The notes under the pieces were generated by a model. That model was not told the DNA's origin and made no database searches. It was given only the letters and a program-made list of their open reading frames with translations. Both the position numbers and the translations under genes were made by a program. Below, in pieces: positions 5,981-14,097 of a stretch of 24,764 nt of DNA. The DNA is taken from the NCBI GenBank assembly GCA_937934775.1, contig CALGYL010000220.1:1-24764 (forward strand), given 5' to 3'. This stretch comes from an uncultured Clostridia bacterium (GTDB lineage Bacteria > Bacillota > Clostridia > Christensenellales > Aristaeellaceae). Position 1 is the stretch's first letter. Every line of letters begins with the position of its first letter.

Positions 5981-8899
5981 ATGAGGATAGGCCTTGATGC
6001 GGGTTCCACAACGTTAAAATGTGTCGTTTTGGACGAGGACAGCATTGTCCGGTTCAGATTTTACGAGCGTCACGGTTCGCGGATCGCAGAGAAAACGGCC
6101 CGCCTGCTGGAGGCCGTCTCCGAAAAATTTCCCGATGAAAAAGACTGGAAAATGGGGATCTCCGGCTCCGCGGGCATGGGTCTTGCAGAGACCGTCGGGG
6201 TTCCGTTCATCCAGGAGGTGTACGCGACCCGCCATTCGGTCGGCCGGCTGATACCGGCCGCGGATGTGGTGATCGAACTTGGCGGGGAGGACGCCAAGAT
6301 CCTGTTCCTGTCCGACGGTCTGGAGCTTCGGATGAACGGCTCCTGCGCGGGCGGAACGGGCGCGTTCATTGATCAGATGGCGACACTACTGAACCTTTCG
6401 CTGGGCGAGATGAACAGCCTGGCCGCGCGGAGTGAAAAGCGGTACGTCGTCGCCTCCCGATGCGGCGTGTTCGCCAAATCGGACATTCAGCCACTGCTCA
6501 ATCAGGGGGCGAGCAAGGCCGACTTATGCGCCAGCATTTTTGACGCGGTGGTGAACCAGACGGTCGCGGGCCTCGCGCAGGGCAGGCGGATTTCGGGCAG
6601 CGTCGTATACCTGGGCGGCCCCCTGAACTTTCTGCCGGAACTCCGCGGCAGCTTCGACAGGATCATGAACGTGCGCGGCGTCTGCCCGGAAGATTCGCTG
6701 TACTATGCCGCGCTGGGCGCGGCCGGCTTGGCCTCGAGTGAAACAATCAGTCTGCCGGACACGGCGCAGAAAATCGGGAGCTCTACCGCGCGGAATGACT
6801 ACATGGGCTGCGAGCCGCTGTTTCATGACCAACCCGAATATGAGGCGTTCCTGGTCCGGCATCCGCACCTTGGACCCGGAGACGTCCAGCCTGCCAAACC
6901 CGGTGATGTATATCTCGGCATCGACGCGGGGTCCACCACCGTGAAGGCGGTGATGCTGAACGCCCAAGAAGAAATCATCGCCTCGCGCTACATGAAGGCC
7001 GGGGGAAACCCCGTCGGCCTGGTCCGCGACTTTCTCACAGACTTCTACCAGGACAATCCCGGCTGCGTCATCCGGTCGTCGGCGGCCACGGGATACGGCG
7101 AGGAACTGATCAAAAACGCGTTCCTCGTGGATTATGGGATCGTCGAGACCATCGCGCACTACATCGCCGCCAGGAAGTTTCAGCCGGACGTCGACTTCAT
7201 CATTGACATCGGCGGCCAGGACATCAAGTGCTTCAAGATCCGGGGCGGCGCGATCGACACGATTTTCCTCAACGAGGCGTGTTCGTCGGGCTGCGGTTCC
7301 TTTCTGCAGTCGTTCGCGGAGGCGCTGGGTTATACGGCGGAAGCGTTCGCCGAGGCGGGGCTCTTCGCCGAAAAACCGGCCGATCTTGGCTCCCGCTGCA
7401 CGGTCTTCATGAATTCCTCGGTCAAACAGGCGCAGAAGGATGGCGCCAGCGTGGAAAACATATCCGCGGGGCTGTCCATCAGCGTCGTAAAAAACGCGCT
7501 GTACAAGGTGCTGCGCGCGTCGAGCGCGGAAGACCTCGGGAAAAACATCGTCGTGCAGGGGGGGACGTTCCTAAACGACGCCGTTCTGCGCGCCTTTGAA
7601 AAAGAGATCGGCCAAAATGTAACCCGCCCCCCCATCGCGGGGCTGATGGGCGCTTACGGCGCCGCGCTGTACGCCAAGGCGCATACGAAACCCTCCAGCA
7701 GCATACTGTCCGCCGACGGGTTGAAAAACTTCACGCACCGCGTCCGGGCGAGCGCGTGCAACGGCTGCCAGAATCATTGCAATCTGACGATCAACACATT
7801 CGGCGAAGGCAGGTCTTTCATTGGCGGGAACCGGTGCGAAAAGGGCTTTGCGGGAGCGAATCAATCGGCACATTTCAATCTTTACGCGTTTAAGCGGGAA
7901 CTGTTGGGGCGTTACCGGTCAAAGCCTGGCAAATCCGGAAAAATCGGGATCCCGGTCGGTCTCAACATGGTCGAACTGCTCCCGTTCTGGCACGCGTTCT
8001 TCACGGAACTCGGTTTTGAAGTGGCGCCTTCGCCCGTATCGGACCGGGATCTCTACCTGTCCGGCCAGCACACCATTCCGTCCGATACGGTATGCTACCC
8101 GGCGAAGCTGATGCATGGCCATGTCGAAGCCTTGCTCCGGATGGGCGTGGACGCGATTTTTTACCCGTGCATGACCTACAACCTGGACGAGGGGCTGGGA
8201 AGCAACCATTACAATTGCCCCGTCGTCGCCTACTATCCGGAGGTAATCCGATCCAATGTCCCGGAAATCCGGAACGTCCGGTTCCTCAGCGACTATGTGG
8301 GCCTGCACCGCCCCAAAGACTTCGCGCGGAAAATGACCGGGCTTGTGAAGATCCTGGACAGTACGATCACCGCGGCCCAGGTAGCCCGCGCGGCCCAAGG
8401 CGCATACGAGGAGCAGGCGCGGTACATGGCGGCGATCCGGGACAAGGGCCAGGAGTATATGCGTATCGCTTCGGAGCGGGGGCTTCCGGTCATCGTGCTC
8501 GCGGGCAGGCCCTACCACCTGGACCCGGAAATCAATCACGGCATCGATGACCTGATCGCAAGCCTCGGCGCGGTCGTCGTCTCCGAGGACGCCATCAGCG
8601 ATCAGGCCGCGCGAATCCCCACGGATGTGCTGAACCAGTGGACATACCATTCCCGGCTGTACGCCGCGGCGGAATACGTCGCCGAATCCGGCCGGGAGGA
8701 TTTGAACCTGGTGCAGCTCGTGTCCTTCGGCTGCGGCCTGGACGCCATCACCACCGACGAGGTGCGGAGAATTCTGGAGAATGCCGGGCGCATCTACACC
8801 CAGATCAAAATCGACGAAATCACCAATCTGGGCGCCGTCAGGATACGAATGAGGAGCCTTTTTGCCGCGCTGCAGCAGAAAAAGGAGGGGAACGCATGA
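5981..8899 (+). CDS. Acyl-CoA dehydratase activase-related protein: two BadF/HgdC domains plus DUF2229
   Basis: The 972-aa product joins two ASKHA-fold ATPase domains of the BadF/BadG/HgdC family to a DUF2229-type domain. Domain 1 (about 1-250) opens with IGLDAGSTTLK, domain 2 (about 309-565) with LGIDAGSTTVK. Each keeps the two cysteines that in HgdC (Cys127, Cys166) bridge a [4Fe-4S] cluster across a dimer: C122/C161 and C434/C473, both with the same 39-residue spacing. A Cys group C593-x2-C596-x3-C600-x18-C619 follows, then DUF2229 from about 654 with SDTVCYPAKL. Relatives use ATP hydrolysis to push one electron to very low potential for a partner metalloprotein; the substrate here is unknown. 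ATG start with GAAGGA 8 nt upstream. Its stop overlaps the next gene by 4 nt. No hgdA/hgdB dehydratase pair or CoA transferase lies nearby. Confidence 0.9.
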   Translation: MRIGLDAGSTTLKCVVLDEDSIVRFRFYERHGSRIAEKTARLLEAVSEKFPDEKDWKMGISGSAGMGLAETVGVPFIQEVYATRHSVGRLIPAADVVIELGGEDAKILFLSDGLELRMNGSCAGGTGAFIDQMATLLNLSLGEMNSLAARSEKRYVVASRCGVFAKSDIQPLLNQGASKADLCASIFDAVVNQTVAGLAQGRRISGSVVYLGGPLNFLPELRGSFDRIMNVRGVCPEDSLYYAALGAAGLASSETISLPDTAQKIGSSTARNDYMGCEPLFHDQPEYEAFLVRHPHLGPGDVQPAKPGDVYLGIDAGSTTVKAVMLNAQEEIIASRYMKAGGNPVGLVRDFLTDFYQDNPGCVIRSSAATGYGEELIKNAFLVDYGIVETIAHYIAARKFQPDVDFIIDIGGQDIKCFKIRGGAIDTIFLNEACSSGCGSFLQSFAEALGYTAEAFAEAGLFAEKPADLGSRCTVFMNSSVKQAQKDGASVENISAGLSISVVKNALYKVLRASSAEDLGKNIVVQGGTFLNDAVLRAFEKEIGQNVTRPPIAGLMGAYGAALYAKAHTKPSSSILSADGLKNFTHRVRASACNGCQNHCNLTINTFGEGRSFIGGNRCEKGFAGANQSAHFNLYAFKRELLGRYRSKPGKSGKIGIPVGLNMVELLPFWHAFFTELGFEVAPSPVSDRDLYLSGQHTIPSDTVCYPAKLMHGHVEALLRMGVDAIFYPCMTYNLDEGLGSNHYNCPVVAYYPEVIRSNVPEIRNVRFLSDYVGLHRPKDFARKMTGLVKILDSTITAAQVARAAQGAYEEQARYMAAIRDKGQEYMRIASERGLPVIVLAGRPYHLDPEINHGIDDLIASLGAVVVSEDAISDQAARIPTDVLNQWTYHSRLYAAAEYVAESGREDLNLVQLVSFGCGLDAITTDEVRRILENAGRIYTQIKIDEITNLGAVRIRMRSLFAALQQKKEGNA

Positions 8900-10158
8900 A
8901 TCCGCTGGAGTCCAGGATCGAATTCACGAAATCCATGAAAAAGGAGTATACCATCCTGCTGCCCAACATGCTGCCCATCCACTTCGAACTGCTGCGGGGG
9001 ATCTTCGCCGGGCACGGGTACAAGGCGGTTCTTCTGAAAAACGAGGGGCCGGAGGTGGCCGAACTCGGGCTGAAATACGTAAACAACGACACCTGCTACC
9101 CGGCCCTATTGGTGATCGGCCAAATGCTGAGCGCGCTGACGAGCGGCGAATACGATGTAAACAGGACCGCGCTGATGATCACGCAGACGGGTGGCGGCTG
9201 CCGCGCGTCGAACTACATCCACCTGCTCCGCAAAGCGCTGAAAAGAGCCGGACTGGCGCAGGTTCCCGTCATATCGCTGAACCTTTCGGGGCTTGAAAAG
9301 AACAGCGGATTCAAGTTTACCCTGCCGATGATGCGCCAGTCGCTGGCAGCGATGGCCTACGGCGATCTGATGATGCTGCTGGACAATCAGACCCGTCCTT
9401 ATGAGATCAGCGCCGGGGACAGCCGGCGGATCGCAGAAACCTGGACTGCGCGGATGACCCGGCAGTTGCAGGAGGGCAAAGGCTGCTCAATCAAGGAAAT
9501 GACGGTGAATCTTCAGTCGATCGCCGACGCGTTTGCCGCCGTGCCCACCCGGAAAGTCAGCAAGACGAAGGTCGGCATCGTGGGCGAGATCTACGTGAAA
9601 TACTCCAGCCTCGCCAACAACCACCTCGAACAATTCCTGTCCAAGCAGGACTGCGAAGTGATGGTTCCGGGCATCATGGGTTTTCTGATCTTCAAGGTCG
9701 ACAACCGGCTGGAGGACATCCGCCTGTACGGGGGCAATCCTCTCAAGGCGCGCGTTATACGGCTTTTGATGGGGTATCTCGCAAAGGTGGAGCGGGCGAT
9801 CACCCTCGCGGCGCAGCGCTGCGGCCGGTTCACCGTCCCCGCCCCATACGCCCACCTGAAAGAACTGGTGAAGGGCGTCATCGGGTACGGCGCCAAGATG
9901 GGCGAAGGCTGGCTTCTGACCGCGGAAATGCTGGAGCTGATCGACAGCGGATTCAGCAACATCGTGTGCGCGCAACCCTTCGGCTGCCTGCCGAACCACA
10001 TCGTGGGCAAAGGGATGATTCATAAGGTGAAAGCCCTCCGCGCGAACGCGAACATCGTGTCCGTGGATTATGACCCGGGCGCGACAAAGGTCAACCAGGA
10101 AAACCGCATCAGGCTCATGCTCGCGGTGGCGCGGGACTTGGATACCGCCGCCGTATGA
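8896..10158 (+). CDS. Partner subunit of the activase protein (HgdB/DUF2229-like)
   Basis: The 420-aa product matches the C-terminal part of the long single-chain activase-related proteins of Clostridia and resembles the 2-hydroxyacyl-CoA dehydratase subunit fold. NDTCYPALLVIGQ parallels SDTVCYPAKLMHGH of the preceding protein, and GGGCRASNY and CAQPFGCLPNH supply further conserved-looking cysteines that could bind an Fe-S cluster. It probably receives electrons from the 972-aa activase. The ATG overlaps the upstream TGA (ATGA) and has a strong AAGGAGG 7 nt upstream, so translation is coupled. The two proteins sum to 1392 aa, about the size of the unsplit homologues as I recall them. Catalytic role and cluster type are inference; an acyl-CoA substrate is not shown. 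Confidence 0.82.
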   Translation: MNPLESRIEFTKSMKKEYTILLPNMLPIHFELLRGIFAGHGYKAVLLKNEGPEVAELGLKYVNNDTCYPALLVIGQMLSALTSGEYDVNRTALMITQTGGGCRASNYIHLLRKALKRAGLAQVPVISLNLSGLEKNSGFKFTLPMMRQSLAAMAYGDLMMLLDNQTRPYEISAGDSRRIAETWTARMTRQLQEGKGCSIKEMTVNLQSIADAFAAVPTRKVSKTKVGIVGEIYVKYSSLANNHLEQFLSKQDCEVMVPGIMGFLIFKVDNRLEDIRLYGGNPLKARVIRLLMGYLAKVERAITLAAQRCGRFTVPAPYAHLKELVKGVIGYGAKMGEGWLLTAEMLELIDSGFSNIVCAQPFGCLPNHIVGKGMIHKVKALRANANIVSVDYDPGATKVNQENRIRLMLAVARDLDTAAV

Positions 10159-10248
10159 GCAAAGCGGTACGGCGTCCCGCTCCGCGCGCCCCTAACGCAT
10201 CCCTAGGCCCGCCGCCGCAAGCAATCCGGAATTTGGAGGACTGCCTCA

Positions 10249-10827
10249 ATGCATACGGAATACTCCGACAAAGCGATCGATGTCCTGACCGCCGCCAGAG
10301 ACCTGTTCATTCAAAAAGGGTTCTCAGCCACGACCACGAAGGAAATCGCCAAGGCAGCCGGGGTCAATGAGGTGACGGTCTTCCGCTGCTTCGAATCGAA
10401 GGCCAAGCTGTTTCAGGCGGTCCATCTGCATTTCTATTTCGAACCCGATTATTCGCAGTTTGAAAGCTTTCAGGCCGTCGATCTACAGGAGTACCTGCTT
10501 TTCGTCGGACGGTTTTTTCAAAAGATCTTCGCCCGCAACCTCAACGTAATCCTCATTGAACTGAAGGAGCGTTCGATGCCGGAGACGAAAACCCTCATAG
10601 GCGAATACCTCTGCAATCTCTATGAGAAAATGTTCAATAAGGTCAGCGAATTAAAACCCTGCACACCTGAGGAGGCCAAGACGTTATCCTTCACATTCCT
10701 GTGTTCGCTCTATGGATTGTTTATCAACCTGTACATCTTTAATCCCTTTAAAACCGACCTGGAATTTTCGGCCTGCCTGGATGCGTTGGCGGAAGCATTT
10801 ACGCATGGCCCGGGAAGGGCCGCCTGA
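10249..10827 (+). CDS. TetR/AcrR-family transcriptional regulator
   Basis: The 192-aa product has the TetR DNA-binding domain at about residues 8-60: AARDLFIQKGFSATTTKEIA then AAGVNEVTVFRCFESKAKLF, the standard helix-turn-helix with a following lysine/phenylalanine. The remaining all-helical part is the variable ligand-binding and dimerisation domain, so the inducer cannot be predicted. The start ATG at 10249 has TTGGAGGA 8 nt upstream. It follows the activase partner gene by 90 bp on the same strand with no terminator visible between them, so it is likely transcribed with the operon and may repress it through the inverted repeat at 5940-5967. Confidence 0.9.
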   Translation: MHTEYSDKAIDVLTAARDLFIQKGFSATTTKEIAKAAGVNEVTVFRCFESKAKLFQAVHLHFYFEPDYSQFESFQAVDLQEYLLFVGRFFQKIFARNLNVILIELKERSMPETKTLIGEYLCNLYEKMFNKVSELKPCTPEEAKTLSFTFLCSLYGLFINLYIFNPFKTDLEFSACLDALAEAFTHGPGRAA

Positions 10828-10978
10828 GCGATTGCGCCGCCGGTACATTCCGGCCGGCGTCGGCCTCTCGTGTTGCCCCGTCTCCACTTTTGCCACGCCG
10901 CGTCGAATCCTTCCCTATTCAGTAAAATTTCAGAAGCCCCGTCTTTTGAGAAAACTTGCCGGAATGCAATTCGGCGGG

Positions 10979-11007
10979 TTCTTAACATTTCTGTGCTATA
11001 CTATGAT
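10979..11007 (+). promoter_or_regulatory. Possible promoter of the SH3-like protein gene
   Basis: TATGAT (11002-11007) is preceded at 17 bp by TTCTTA (10979-10984, a weak -35). A second -10-like TATACT overlaps just upstream. The -10 region is convincing and the -35 is not. The rest of the 233-bp gap (10828-11060) holds a small GCCGG/CCGGC hairpin and nothing coding. Confidence 0.4.
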
Positions 11008-11060
11008 ACGTGACGAGTGGACGTTTGGTGTGTGAGCGTGCGGAGAAGAAAGGGAACAGA

Positions 11061-11423
11061 ATGAACTTAATCACGGAACAGGTTCGGCACAGCCGGTTTG
11101 GGTTGGGGACCATCCTGGAGCAGACGGCGACAATGATTGAAGTGCGTTTTGACGACGACTTCGGAATCAAGAAGTTTATCTACCCCTCCGCCTTCGAATC
11201 TTTTCTGGTTCTCTGCCGTCCCGCTCTGAAAGCGTCGATGGATCAGGAGCTCACGGCAATCCGCGAGCAGATCGCGTCGGATCGCGCCAGGCGGGTTGAA
11301 GCTGAGAAGCTCCATGAGGAAGCGGTGCGGGAGCTGCTTGCGCAGCATACCGCCGCCAAGAAGGCGACCAAGCCAAGAGCGAGGACAGTCAAACCGAAGA
11401 AGACGGCCGGAGCGGTATCCTGA
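11061..11423 (+). CDS. Small protein with SH3-like N-terminus and basic tail
   Basis: The 120-aa product begins with a compact beta-rich segment (VRHSRFGLGTIL, then MIEVRFDDDFGIKKFIYPSAFESFL) of the kind seen in Clostridia as short SH3/Tudor-like domains in helicase-associated or stand-alone proteins. A charged helix (about 60-92) and an Ala/Lys/Arg-rich tail (TAAKKATKPRARTVKPKK) follow, which looks suited to binding nucleic acid. No catalytic residues are evident. I chose the ATG at 11061, with AAGGGA 5 nt upstream; an earlier in-frame start at 11010 would lie within the predicted promoter. Function is unknown; nucleic-acid binding is an inference from composition. Confidence 0.72.
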   Translation: MNLITEQVRHSRFGLGTILEQTATMIEVRFDDDFGIKKFIYPSAFESFLVLCRPALKASMDQELTAIREQIASDRARRVEAEKLHEEAVRELLAQHTAAKKATKPRARTVKPKKTAGAVS

Positions 11424-11480
11424 GAATCTTCCCGACCGACATTGCGCGCAATCAAATCCGATCATAACTTCCAAGAGAAC

Positions 11481-11567
11481 AGCGCCTCCCTTACAGGGAA
11501 GCGCTCAGACCATCAGCAAAGCCTCGTTCTTCTTCATTCGCTTCCGGCGACCCGTGCGCCGGAAGCG
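11481..11567 (-). terminator. Two hairpins around repeat copy 3, between convergent genes
   Basis: 11539-11549 pairs with 11557-11567 (CGCTTCCGGCG, perfect 11-bp stem, 7-nt loop). 11481-11505 folds as AGCGC/GCGCT over TCCCT/AGGGA with a 3-nt loop and one mismatch. They flank the repeat core between the 3' ends of the SH3-like gene (plus) and the PAS-HD-GYP gene (minus), so termination is the obvious role, though neither has a proper T-run. The rest of 11424-11743 shows no gene. Confidence 0.5.
11501..11547 (-). repeat. Copy 3 of the intergenic repeat family
   Basis: It is 42/47 identical to 5738-5784; core at 11505-11521 on the minus strand. Read on the minus strand it goes hairpin, AATGAAGAAGAACG, core, hairpin. 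It lies in the presumed 3' untranslated region of the minus-strand PAS-HD-GYP gene. Confidence 0.75.
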
Positions 11568-11743
11568 CGTTTCTGCCATTATCAGGTCAAATCCGGTGGC
11601 GTTGAGAATGTCCGCCGTCAAGTTGGTTTCTGCTTTTCCGAAAATTCCATATCCATCCGCCCGGACATCTCCCTCGATCGGGCGCCGGAGGGCGCCCTGC
11701 TGGTTCGCCCCGGCTAGAGTGCTGGTTTACGGGGCGCGGTGTT

Positions 11744-13999
11744 TCAACTTTTTTCGTTCAGGATTCCGTCGTCAATCATGCCCAGCGCGATCTCCACAAG
11801 CGATGGATCGAACTGCGATCCGCTTCCCTTTTTCAGTTCGCCTTTGATGTAATCAATGTTCTGGCTTTCACGGTAGGGCCGGGTGCTGTTCATCGCGTCC
11901 ACTGCGTCTGCGATGCAGATGATGCGCGCCTCGATCAGGATCTCCTCGCCGCGCAGGCCGCGGGCATAGCCCTTGCCGTCGTAGCGCTCATGATGGTACA
12001 GCGCGCCCTCCGACACCTTGTCGATCGCCTTGAAATCCTTCAGAATGTTGCCGCCGATCACGACGTGCTGCTTGATCGCCTCGTATTCCTCGTCGGTGAG
12101 CCGCTCGTTTTTTTGTAAAAGCGCATCCGGGATGCCGATTTTCCCGATGTCGTGAACCAGCGCCATATTGTAAAGGTTCTGCACCCGCTCTTCGGGCCAG
12201 CTGAGACGCCGGGCAATCTCCGAGGAATACTGCGCGACCCACTGCGAGTGCCGCTGGGTGTAGCCGTCCCGGGCGTCCAGCGCGTTGCTGATGGACAGAA
12301 CGGTCTGCATCAGCACCCGCTCCACCTTGTTGCGCTCCGCCTGTACGGCTTCCTGCAGGCGCTGGTTGGCCACCAGCGCCGAATTTTTCGCGCTCTCCAG
12401 CTCTTTTTCCCTTTCCATCTCCGCCTTCAGTAGCTCGGTGACATCGGTGCAGCGGGCGTAGTAGATCTGATTTTCGTCGTCGATGATCTGAAAGAAAATG
12501 CTCTTGACGCTGCTGTCGGGAAGCTCCCGCACCTCCGAAAATTCCCCGTTCTCTCCGCAGCGGCCCACGATGTACCGGACCAGTTCGTCCAAATCGCGGG
12601 CCTCGCAGCCGAACAGGCGGTTCAGCGCGGCCAGGCCGGAAGGCGTGCAGCTGTATTCCCGCATCCGGATCGTGTAGTTCTTCTGGCGCTTGCCGTCCGT
12701 CCTTCCGTAGATGACCCTGCACCGGTCGGCCAGGAGGTCCACATAGGCGACATAATCAAAGCCCTGCTCCACGGTTTTCACGATCAGCGTGTCGATGACG
12801 ACCTCGTCGGTTACGTTTTCTTCGGAAATCTTCAGGTACAATTCGCCGGTATCCGGGGACCGCATCATAAGCAGGTCCGCGAACATCGCGATCCGGCCTT
12901 TGCTGGTTTGCAGTGTGAAGGTTCTGCCGCCAAGGCTTGTGCCGTTCTCAAAAAGCTGGGCGAGATAGCCCGTCTCGCAGGCCGTAACGTACGCCCGGTC
13001 GCCGTCCCCGATGACGTAGCCCGCCACCCGAGCGCGGTAATCGTCAAAGCTGATGTCCGAATCGGTCTTTTGGTAGAGAAGCGCGCAGCCTTCGTCCAGC
13101 ATCATCTTATCCCGGGAGAGGTTCCACACGCGAAAGCCCTTGTACCCATTTTCGTAGTAGCGAAGCCCATTGCTGTTGCCGGAGAGGATGGCGCTGTTGA
13201 AGGCGACCCGCCGGTGGCGAAGCTCGTTTTCGTTGTTTGCGCGCTGGTTTCCGGATACATATTCGTAAAAATAGACGATGTAGGCCGGATCGTCATTCCA
13301 CGTGGAGGAGATCACGTTGACTTCGAGCTTCCTGCCCGTATAGGGCTCCTCCACTTCCCTCGGGCCGACATCCACCGCGTCGAACAGCCCTTTGATGCCA
13401 TTGGGACGATCACCGTAGAAGTACTGCTGAAAAGTCATGCCGCTGTCGTAGGCGACCTTCGGCGCGAGCAGCCTGCAAACCGCCTTATTGAAGTAGAAGA
13501 GCCGCTGGTCGCGCCGGGAGACCACGATCATCGCGCCGATGTTTTCCTCCAGAAACCGGACCTTGGGGGAGTCGATCTCCCGCGCCGTCTCGATGAGCTT
13601 CTGCTGAGAATCGGTGATGTCCGTATATGTCAGAAACGCGACGCGCGCGCCGTCCCCCACGCCCAGGTATTTTCCGATGGTGTGCACATACCGGTATTCG
13701 TTTTTGCCGTAAAGTTTCGTGCGGTAGACGATGTCATACGGCCCGCCCTTGGTGGCAAAGCGATACCCAAGCCGGGCAAGCCTCTCCACGTCATCCGGGT
13801 GGACGTTGCCAAACATGCTCTCGTCAAAGTGCCGGACCAGCGCCGCACGGTTCATGCCGGTCAGGCCGCACAACCCGTCGGAGACCAGAAGCGTTACCAC
13901 CCTGCCGTTCACATACTGGAACACACCCAGCGCAAACGGGAGCTTTTCATAAGCCCTGCATTCTTCCGGCTGGAAAACGTAACGTCCGTCGTTGACCAT
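11744..13999 (-). CDS. PAS and HD-GYP domain protein, putative c-di-GMP phosphodiesterase
   Basis: The 751-aa product has no membrane helix, so it is cytosolic. An N-terminal PAS domain (about 20-125, ending in TYTDITD) and a second PAS-like segment (about 150-245) are followed by less defined sensor sequence, a coiled coil (about 535-580) and a C-terminal HD-GYP domain. The HD is H616-D617 in VHDIGKIGIPD, followed by HHERYDGKGYARGL and DAVDAMNSTRPYR. HD-GYP domains hydrolyse c-di-GMP (or cGAMP in some branches) with a di- or tri-iron centre. Here the GYP triplet reads GYA (677-679), a change at the position that names the family, so activity or partner contacts may differ. ATG start with GGGAAG about 11 nt upstream. 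It follows the GGDEF/HD-GYP gene by 98 bp on the same strand. Confidence 0.88.
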   Translation of the reverse strand: MVNDGRYVFQPEECRAYEKLPFALGVFQYVNGRVVTLLVSDGLCGLTGMNRAALVRHFDESMFGNVHPDDVERLARLGYRFATKGGPYDIVYRTKLYGKNEYRYVHTIGKYLGVGDGARVAFLTYTDITDSQQKLIETAREIDSPKVRFLEENIGAMIVVSRRDQRLFYFNKAVCRLLAPKVAYDSGMTFQQYFYGDRPNGIKGLFDAVDVGPREVEEPYTGRKLEVNVISSTWNDDPAYIVYFYEYVSGNQRANNENELRHRRVAFNSAILSGNSNGLRYYENGYKGFRVWNLSRDKMMLDEGCALLYQKTDSDISFDDYRARVAGYVIGDGDRAYVTACETGYLAQLFENGTSLGGRTFTLQTSKGRIAMFADLLMMRSPDTGELYLKISEENVTDEVVIDTLIVKTVEQGFDYVAYVDLLADRCRVIYGRTDGKRQKNYTIRMREYSCTPSGLAALNRLFGCEARDLDELVRYIVGRCGENGEFSEVRELPDSSVKSIFFQIIDDENQIYYARCTDVTELLKAEMEREKELESAKNSALVANQRLQEAVQAERNKVERVLMQTVLSISNALDARDGYTQRHSQWVAQYSSEIARRLSWPEERVQNLYNMALVHDIGKIGIPDALLQKNERLTDEEYEAIKQHVVIGGNILKDFKAIDKVSEGALYHHERYDGKGYARGLRGEEILIEARIICIADAVDAMNSTRPYRESQNIDYIKGELKKGSGSQFDPSLVEIALGMIDDGILNEKS

Positions 14000-14097
14000 A
14001 CCGCTCTTCTTCCCTTCGCTTCACCAGATAAACAACGACTGGGATTCAGGTAGTCAAGCGCTATTCACCGGGGGGCCAGACGCCCCGCGTAAACCCG

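Noticed and set aside
12908..14053. A 381-codon plus-strand ORF over the PAS-HD-GYP gene
   Set aside because: It is antisense to a gene with clear domains and has no recognisable motifs.
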